Assembly (NCBI GenBank): GCA_018268075.1
Contig: JAFDXH010000030.1
Coordinates: 1-49,138, forward strand
Direction of reading: 5' to 3'
Origin: Bacteroidota bacterium
Lineage (GTDB): Bacteria; Bacteroidota; Bacteroidia; Chitinophagales; Chitinophagaceae
Length of the DNA stretch: 49,138 nt
Positions 43,921-49,138 of this stretch are shown piece after piece. Below the pieces are notes generated by a model. The model ran no database searches, had not been told where the DNA came from, and was given only the letters and a program-made list of their open reading frames with translations. A program made the position numbers and the translations under genes. The first letter of the stretch is position 1. Each line of letters opens with the position of its first letter.

Positions 43921-44181
43921 AAAATTATTTTTATATAAACTTATTATTAACAGGCACACTATTTTAAAACATGCCTGCTAACAATCTTAAACGAGTATTA
44001 AAAAGTATTATTGTAAAAAAGGATCAAATATTTTTTTTTGGAGGGCTTGTATTTTACCATGAAAGAAAGATAAAACTACGGAATTTCATAATTAAACAAT
44101 CTGAAAACTGGCATTTTTTTTTAAAATACTTCGTTAAAGATAAATTCTTGACTAAAAAAAATAAAATATTTGAAATATTAA

Positions 44182-44213
44182 TTGAAAATCTCTTAGAAAT
44201 ACTGGTAACTTTA
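44182..44213 (+). promoter_or_regulatory. Possible promoter of the type IX cargo gene
   Basis: TTG (44182-44184), 21 nt, then TAACTTTA (44206-44213), one mismatch from TAnnTTTG. The ATG follows 26 nt later. Spacing is right but the -7 element is imperfect. Confidence 0.35.
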
Positions 44214-44239
44214 TTGCATAAAAACTTAAACTACTACAC

Positions 44240-45565
44240 ATGAAAAAAATGTTACATTACAACTTCCTATTTCCCCTAAAATCTCCAACAAAATATAGCT
44301 TTTTATTGGCTATTCTTTTTATTTGGGGTTCGGTGTCTTTTGCCCAGAATGATATACCTGTAGATGCTTCTCATCTTAAATTGGTAAAAACATTTAAAAT
44401 TAATGAAAGGGGTACACAAGGAACCTTAGTAGTTGACCCCAATGCGCTTTACTCTAACGTAACTACCTTTTCTGGATCGGCATATCCTAACGGCGGGGCT
44501 ACTCTTGTCTCTGGAAATACCATTACTACGCTTGTAGCAGATAGTCTTGGATTGATCGGAACAAACCCCTTTTCTGTTGGGCAGTTTAAATTTGCAATAG
44601 GCAATTTAAATGCAGTTGATGTATCTGCCAGGCCCAGAATTCGATTTTATGCTAATGATGGAACCAATGGCGGCCCGGGTACATATATTACTGGCTTTAG
44701 CTTTAACCCAATAACTTTTACCGCTAGTAGCATCCAGGTTTATACAGGAAATGTTGCTCCTTTTGCTATAACTACTCAGGCTATTTGGGCTGGTATTACT
44801 TTTGATGATAATACCGGTGCTACCGGCATTACAGCCGATCAACTGAATAATTTGGGCATGGGGCTTTTTAATCCTACCGATGTAGGTACCAGTACTGATG
44901 ATTTTTTTCAAACTGATGCTGCAGGTTCTTTTTTATCAAATAACCCTGCTGGAAAGACCTATGGATTTGGTGGCTCGCCCGTAGCAAATTTTGGATGGGA
45001 AATAGTTTCGTCTATTCCATTACCAGTCACGCTTACAAATTTTAACGCCAGAAAAGGTGGAGTGTCCAACACACTTACCTGGAGTACCTCACAAGAAATT
45101 AATTCCAATTATTTTTCTATACAAAGGAGTGAGGATGGGACTATCTTTTCAGAAATTGGAAAAGTAAATGCATCAGGGAACAGTACTACTATAAGAAATT
45201 ATTCTTATGTGGATGTGAAGCCGGTAAAGGGTATTAATTATTACAGGATAAAGATGGTAGATAAGGATAATTCAGGGAAATATAGTGATATCAGAAACGT
45301 AAGAAATGATGCTCTTCTTGTTTTTTCTATTTATCCCAATCCGGTAAGTGAAAATTTAATTTTAGAATGGAATTCAGTAGAGGCTGGAAAGGCTGCCATT
45401 ACCATTACAGACGAGGCAGGTCGTGTATTCTATAATAATGAATCTATAGTTAATTCCGGCAATAATAAGTTGACTATCGAGGTAGCTAAGTTTGCAAAAG
45501 GAATTTATAATATCAAGGTAAAACAAGGGGCGGATAGCTATTTAAAAACGTTCAGTAAATTATAG
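44240..45565 (+). CDS. Secreted protein with type IX (type A) sorting domain
   Basis: The 441-residue protein starts with a long signal region (PTKYSFLLAILFIWGSVSFA, residues ~17-35) and is exported by Sec. The middle (about 45-255) is a beta-rich domain with no family I can name; it is rich in Thr, Gly, Asn and Ser. From about 260 (LPVTLTNFNARKGG) there is the FnIII-like module common in these proteins, with FSIQRSEDGTIFSEIGKV and GINYYRIKMVDKDNSGKYSD. The last ~80 residues are the type A sorting domain: FSIYPNPVSENLILEW through KGIYNIKVKQGADSYLKTF. It should cross the outer membrane by the type IX system encoded next door, and be released or attached at the surface. Function unknown. Confidence 0.88.
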   Translation: MKKMLHYNFLFPLKSPTKYSFLLAILFIWGSVSFAQNDIPVDASHLKLVKTFKINERGTQGTLVVDPNALYSNVTTFSGSAYPNGGATLVSGNTITTLVADSLGLIGTNPFSVGQFKFAIGNLNAVDVSARPRIRFYANDGTNGGPGTYITGFSFNPITFTASSIQVYTGNVAPFAITTQAIWAGITFDDNTGATGITADQLNNLGMGLFNPTDVGTSTDDFFQTDAAGSFLSNNPAGKTYGFGGSPVANFGWEIVSSIPLPVTLTNFNARKGGVSNTLTWSTSQEINSNYFSIQRSEDGTIFSEIGKVNASGNSTTIRNYSYVDVKPVKGINYYRIKMVDKDNSGKYSDIRNVRNDALLVFSIYPNPVSENLILEWNSVEAGKAAITITDEAGRVFYNNESIVNSGNNKLTIEVAKFAKGIYNIKVKQGADSYLKTFSKL

Positions 45566-45589
45566 TATTTATAAGTAATTTTTTTTTTA

Positions 45590-45617
45590 AAATGCCGGAT
45601 TTACCAATCCGGTATTT
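45590..45617 (+). terminator. Intrinsic terminator of the type IX cargo gene
   Basis: A 12-bp stem (45590-45601 with 45606-45617, core CCGGATT/AATCCGG, one G-T pair) with loop TACC. The right arm ends in TTTT and ATTT follows. It lies 25 nt past the stop. Confidence 0.75.
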
Positions 45618-45631
45618 TATTTAGAAAAATG

Positions 45632-45659
45632 GGTATTCCCTATTCTGAATAGGGAAACC
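45632..45659. repeat. Inverted repeat between the cargo gene and uvrA
   Basis: TTCCCTATT and AATAGGGAA (45636-45644, 45648-45656) form a 9-bp perfect stem with loop CTG, extended by GGT/ACC past one bulged A. No T-run follows on the plus strand. It lies about 130 bp before uvrA and may be an operator or a minus-strand terminator. Confidence 0.45.
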
Positions 45660-45768
45660 TCTTGTATTCTAATGCACATTTTGGTATTCAGTATTTTGCC
45701 AAATTGGTATGCAGATAACAAATCGGTGAGCAGTGCATAATTGCAAAAAACAAAACATAATAAACTAG

Positions 45769-45776
45769 TAAATTTG
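45769..45776 (+). promoter_or_regulatory. TAnnTTTG promoter element upstream of uvrA
   Basis: TAAATTTG ends 11 nt before the uvrA ATG. A TTG at 45741-45743 is 25 nt upstream, slightly long for the -33 element. The predicted leader is only a few bases. No SOS-type operator is recognised. Confidence 0.45.
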
Positions 45777-45787
45777 CATTCCAAATC

Positions 45788-48676
45788 ATGGAAAAATCAA
45801 CAAGGACTTCAGGAGTGCAAAGTGAATTTATTGAAATTTTTGGTGCAAGAGAGCATAATCTTAAAAATGTAGATCTCAGGATACCTAAAAATAAATTGGT
45901 GGTAATCACCGGTATTAGCGGAAGCGGAAAGTCATCACTTGCTTTTGATACTTTGTTTGCTGAAGGTCAGCGGCGATATATGGAGAGTTTTTCTGCCTAT
46001 GCCCGGCAATTTATGGGCGATATGGAGCGGCCTGATGTAGATAAAATTACAGGATTGAGCCCAGTAATAAGTATTGAACAAAAAACCACCAATAAAAATC
46101 CCAGAAGTACAGTAGGTACAGTCACAGAAATTTACGATTTTCTTAGGCTTTTGTATGCGCGCATAGGAGAGGCATTTAGCTACAATACCGGTAAGCTGAT
46201 GGTAAAGTGGAGTGAGGAGGAAATAGTAGATAATATACTTTCAAGATTTTCAGGTGAGAAGATTATTGTGTTGGCTCCTTTGGTCAGAGGCAGAAAGGGG
46301 CATTATCGGGAGCTTTTTGAAGAGATACGAAAGAAGGGGTTTTTAAAGGTGAGAATAGATGGCGAAATTATAGACCTTAACCCAAAAATGCAGGTAGATC
46401 GGTATAAGATTCATGACATAGAGTTAGTCATTGACCGCATTGTAGCAGATCAAGGTCAACGGCCCCGGCTTGCTGATAGTGTTCATAAGTCCTTAGAAAT
46501 AGGAAAGGGCTTGCTTTTTCTGCAAAAAGGTGAAGAAATAATTCAGTACAGCCACCAACTGATGTGTACTGACACAGGAATTAGTTATGAAGAACCTTCG
46601 CCAAATGCATTTTCTTTTAATTCACCTTATGGCGCTTGTCCGCAATGCAAGGGTTTAGGAAATGTGTTTCAGGTAAATATGGATGCAATAATTCCGGATA
46701 AGAATTTAAGCATCAATGAAGGGGCAATAGCCCCACTTGGAGAAGAGAGAGAGGCGTATGCTTTTAAACAGGTACAACAACTGGCTAAAAAAAATAAATT
46801 TAGTTTAGATAAACCCCTTAAAAATCTTTCAGAGGCTGCTATTAATTTGGTACTCTTTGGCAACAATGAATCCGGAAATGAAAATGAATTGAGTGATTTT
46901 GCTGAATATGATAATAACCTGGCTACTTCTGAGCATGGGGAGACGGAGTATGAGGGTATTGTGAATATGATTAGGCGATGGTTTACATCTGGTACTACAA
47001 GTGAGGGACTTCGAAGCTGGGTAGAAAAATTCATGGTTTTGGAGCCTTGTTCGCTCTGCAAGGGTGCAAGGCTGAAAAAGGAAAGCCTTTGGTTTAAAAT
47101 AGACGATAAAAATATTGCACAATTAAGTGCATTTGACTTAGATGTATTGCAGCACTTTTTCTTGGAATTAGAAAAAAGGCTTAGCGCCAGACAAAACATA
47201 ATTGCAAAAGATATTTTAAAAGAAATCAGAGAGCGAATTCAATTTCTACTGGATGTAGGCCTCAGCTATCTGAGTCTCAACAGACCTTCAAAAAGCCTTA
47301 GTGGGGGCGAGTCTCAGAGAATCAGATTGGCTACCCAGATAGGAAGTAAACTTCAGGGGATTACTTATATTTTAGATGAACCAAGCATTGGCCTTCATCA
47401 GAGAGATAATCATCAACTTATTAATGCCTTAAAGAATCTGAGAGATATAGGCAATAATGTAATAGTAGTAGAGCATGATAAGGATATTATGCTTGCTGCA
47501 GATTACTTAGTAGATGTAGGCCCAAAAGCCGGCCATAATGGTGGCCACATTGTAGCAAGTGGCGAACCAGCAGAACTCATCAGGGGCAACTCAGTTACCG
47601 CTGCTTTTTTAAGTGGGAGGGTATCTATTGAGGTGCCAAAGGAGAGAAGAAAGGGAAATGGAGCAGTTTTAAAATTGACAGGTGCTTCTGGAAATAATCT
47701 GAAGCAGGTAACAGTAGCATTCCCCTTAGGTAAATTTATTTGTGTGACAGGTGTTAGTGGCAGTGGAAAATCTACCTTGGTAAATGAAACACTCTATCCT
47801 TTGCTGAGCATACATGCATATAAAAGTAAAATGCAACCAATGCCCTATAAAAAAATTGAAGGGCTGGAAAATATTGACAAGGTAGTAGAAATAGATCAAT
47901 CACCGATAGGCCGCACGCCCCGAAGTAACCCTGCCACCTACTGTGGATTTTTTACTGAAATCAGAACATTATTTGCTGCAGTTCCTGAGGCAAAAATCAG
48001 AGGGTATAAACCGGGAAGATTTTCTTTCAATGTGAAGAGTGGAAGATGTGATGTATGTGAAGGCGGAGGTATGCGTGTAATAGAAATGAATTTTTTACCT
48101 GATGTATATGTGAAATGTGAAAAATGTAATGGAAAAAGATATAATCGCGAAACGCTCGAAATTAGGTACAAAGGAAAATCTATAAGTGATGTGTTGGAAA
48201 TGACTGTGGATGAATCAGTTGATTTTTTTAAAAATGTACCCTATCTGTATAGAAAAATTAAGGTGCTTCAAGAGGTGGGCTTAGGGTACATTACACTTGG
48301 ACAGAGCGCTGTAACGCTTAGTGGGGGTGAAGCACAGCGTGTAAAACTGGCTACAGAGCTAAGCAAACGAGATACAGGCAAAACATTTTATATTTTAGAT
48401 GAACCTACAACGGGACTTCATTTTCAGGATATACAACATTTAATAGATGTACTTAATAAGCTGGCGGATAGAGGTAATACCGTTCTTGTAATAGAACACA
48501 ATATGGATATTATTAAAGTAGCAGATTATATAATAGATCTTGGCCCTGAGGGTGGCAATGGAGGTGGCGAGGTTTTATTTGAGGGTACGCCTGAAGAGTT
48601 GATAAAAAATAAGCAAAGTTTTACGGCTCAATTTTTATTGGAAGAACTTAAGCAAAAGAAAAAAGGCAAAACATAG
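45788..48676 (+). CDS. uvrA: Excinuclease ABC subunit A
   Basis: UvrA finds DNA damage and loads UvrB. The 962-residue protein has two ABC ATPase halves. Half 1: Walker A GISGSGKSSLAFDT, then the segment QRRYMESFSAYARQF that is typical of UvrA, a zinc finger with CPQCKGLGN and CSLCKGARL, and signature SLSGGESQRIRLA with ILDEPSIGLHQ. Half 2: Walker A GVSGSGKSTLVNE, a zinc finger with CDVCEGGG and CEKCNGKRYN, signature TLSGGEAQRVKLA and ILDEPTTGLHF. All sites look complete. Length is slightly above the ~940 of E. coli UvrA. The start is chosen at ATG 45788, the first before the FIEIFGAREHNLKNVD motif. Confidence 0.98.
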   Translation: MEKSTRTSGVQSEFIEIFGAREHNLKNVDLRIPKNKLVVITGISGSGKSSLAFDTLFAEGQRRYMESFSAYARQFMGDMERPDVDKITGLSPVISIEQKTTNKNPRSTVGTVTEIYDFLRLLYARIGEAFSYNTGKLMVKWSEEEIVDNILSRFSGEKIIVLAPLVRGRKGHYRELFEEIRKKGFLKVRIDGEIIDLNPKMQVDRYKIHDIELVIDRIVADQGQRPRLADSVHKSLEIGKGLLFLQKGEEIIQYSHQLMCTDTGISYEEPSPNAFSFNSPYGACPQCKGLGNVFQVNMDAIIPDKNLSINEGAIAPLGEEREAYAFKQVQQLAKKNKFSLDKPLKNLSEAAINLVLFGNNESGNENELSDFAEYDNNLATSEHGETEYEGIVNMIRRWFTSGTTSEGLRSWVEKFMVLEPCSLCKGARLKKESLWFKIDDKNIAQLSAFDLDVLQHFFLELEKRLSARQNIIAKDILKEIRERIQFLLDVGLSYLSLNRPSKSLSGGESQRIRLATQIGSKLQGITYILDEPSIGLHQRDNHQLINALKNLRDIGNNVIVVEHDKDIMLAADYLVDVGPKAGHNGGHIVASGEPAELIRGNSVTAAFLSGRVSIEVPKERRKGNGAVLKLTGASGNNLKQVTVAFPLGKFICVTGVSGSGKSTLVNETLYPLLSIHAYKSKMQPMPYKKIEGLENIDKVVEIDQSPIGRTPRSNPATYCGFFTEIRTLFAAVPEAKIRGYKPGRFSFNVKSGRCDVCEGGGMRVIEMNFLPDVYVKCEKCNGKRYNRETLEIRYKGKSISDVLEMTVDESVDFFKNVPYLYRKIKVLQEVGLGYITLGQSAVTLSGGEAQRVKLATELSKRDTGKTFYILDEPTTGLHFQDIQHLIDVLNKLADRGNTVLVIEHNMDIIKVADYIIDLGPEGGNGGGEVLFEGTPEELIKNKQSFTAQFLLEELKQKKKGKT

Positions 48677-48787
48677 TAACAAAGTTAAAAAATTTGTGGT
48701 TTCAGGGGTTCACATTACATAAGATTATGCGATGGTTCCGGGTTTAACTTTCATTATATATTTTACCTGTATCAAAGGCAAGCGATA

Positions 48788-49138
48788 TTAAAATCTTTTT
48801 GGGCATCTGGTATGCATGGCTGCATTGCGGCTATACCTGTTTTCATAAATTGGGCCAAGCCTAATACCAAATTTTAAAAAAGTTGTAAAGTAAGAATCGT
48901 TTTGATTGGGGTTGCCTCGCTGTGTTCCTGGGGCATACCTTGAAACCGAAGGAGTAACAATACCATATACTTTATCAGATATTTTTCGTGCGATGATGGC
49001 ATTCTGTGGTGTAAGATATTTATCAAACAAATTAGGATCAATGTAATTGGTGCTTACATCATCAATATAATCTGTTAAGGATTTACGAAGCAATAATTCC
49101 ATGCTTATGGTTACACGCTCTGAAACGTAATATTTAAA
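48788..49138 (-). CDS. DUF6089-type outer-membrane barrel protein, 3' end only
   Basis: Only the C-terminal ~116 residues lie in the window; the frame stays open on the minus strand to the right edge, so the true start is beyond 49138. An internal ATG at 49102 is not the start, because sequence before it (KYYVSERVTIS) continues the same domain. The motif LLRKSLTDYIDDVSTNYIDP is the strongly conserved end of the DUF6089 family, predicted outer-membrane beta barrels of Bacteroidota. The chain ends CPKRF, as in other members I recall. It lies convergent with uvrA, 111 bp after its stop. The function of the family is unknown. Confidence 0.8.
   Translation of the reverse strand, partial: FKYYVSERVTISMELLLRKSLTDYIDDVSTNYIDPNLFDKYLTPQNAIIARKISDKVYGIVTPSVSRYAPGTQRGNPNQNDSYFTTFLKFGIRLGPIYENRYSRNAAMHTRCPKRF

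Larger units (their letters stand above)
43889..44239. other. Divergent intergenic region, gldK to type IX cargo gene
   Basis: This 351-bp AT-rich stretch separates two divergent starts. It holds a TAnnTTTG element for gldK and a TTG/TAACTTTA candidate for the cargo gene. An open frame of 90 codons (43971-44243) is present, but it is rich in Lys, Phe, Ile and Asn from AT-rich sequence and has no recognisable features, so I do not call it a gene. Confidence 0.6.

Noticed and set aside
43971-44243. Open frame of 90 codons between gldK and the cargo gene
   Set aside because: Composition is what AT-rich non-coding sequence gives (Lys, Phe, Ile, Asn runs), there is no signal or domain, and it overlaps the next start.
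37006-48676. uvrC and uvrA as part of a DNA-repair island
   Set aside because: They are separated by the gld operon and a cargo gene, and have their own signals; proximity looks incidental.

Overview
The window looks like a chromosomal stretch of a Bacteroidota bacterium, probably of the Chitinophagaceae type. This is an inference from gene content and low GC; no rRNA or tRNA gene is present to confirm it. The supporting marks are a complete type IX secretion/gliding block (gldK-gldL-gldM-gldN), gldB, a secreted protein with a type IX sorting tail, a DUF6089 barrel at the right edge, a bacterial SUI1 factor, and TAnnTTTG promoter elements close in front of many start codons.

Left edge (1-588): a CRISPR-like array runs in from outside the window. 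Repeat and spacer are both about 37 bp. Two repeat copies are split by the same 29-bp insert, and a block of 117 bp is duplicated at a 177-bp period. No cas gene is visible.

0.6-13.4 kb: a small PD-(D/E)xK protein, AMP nucleosidase, a double-domain peptide ABC ATPase, a 1220-residue TraB/GumN-type exported protein, then a rightward run queA-atpG-scpB-lysA-FAD oxidoreductase-receiver-like protein. The queA leader can form two mutually exclusive RNA structures, one of which buries the start codon; I regard it as the best candidate here for an undescribed regulatory element.

13.4-26.7 kb (leftward): NAD synthetase, thiolase, alpha-2-macroglobulin lipoprotein, PBP1C, a DUF4442 hotdog protein and a beta-CASP nuclease. 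The macroglobulin and PBP1C genes form the known periplasmic defence and wall-repair pair.

26.8-38.8 kb: a ClC channel/transporter with CBS domains and gldB (rightward); apaG, SUI1, nadC and a DUF4783 protein (leftward); then gpmI, a haem-binding-domain protein, an ECF sigma factor with a membrane/barrel partner, a lipoprotein and uvrC (rightward). nadC and nadE both serve NAD synthesis but lie in separate units.

38.8-49.1 kb: the gldKLMN operon (leftward) with terminators at its end, a divergent type IX cargo protein, uvrA, and the 3' end of a DUF6089 outer-membrane barrel gene that continues past the window. Both uvrC and uvrA, needed for nucleotide excision repair, lie within about 12 kb.
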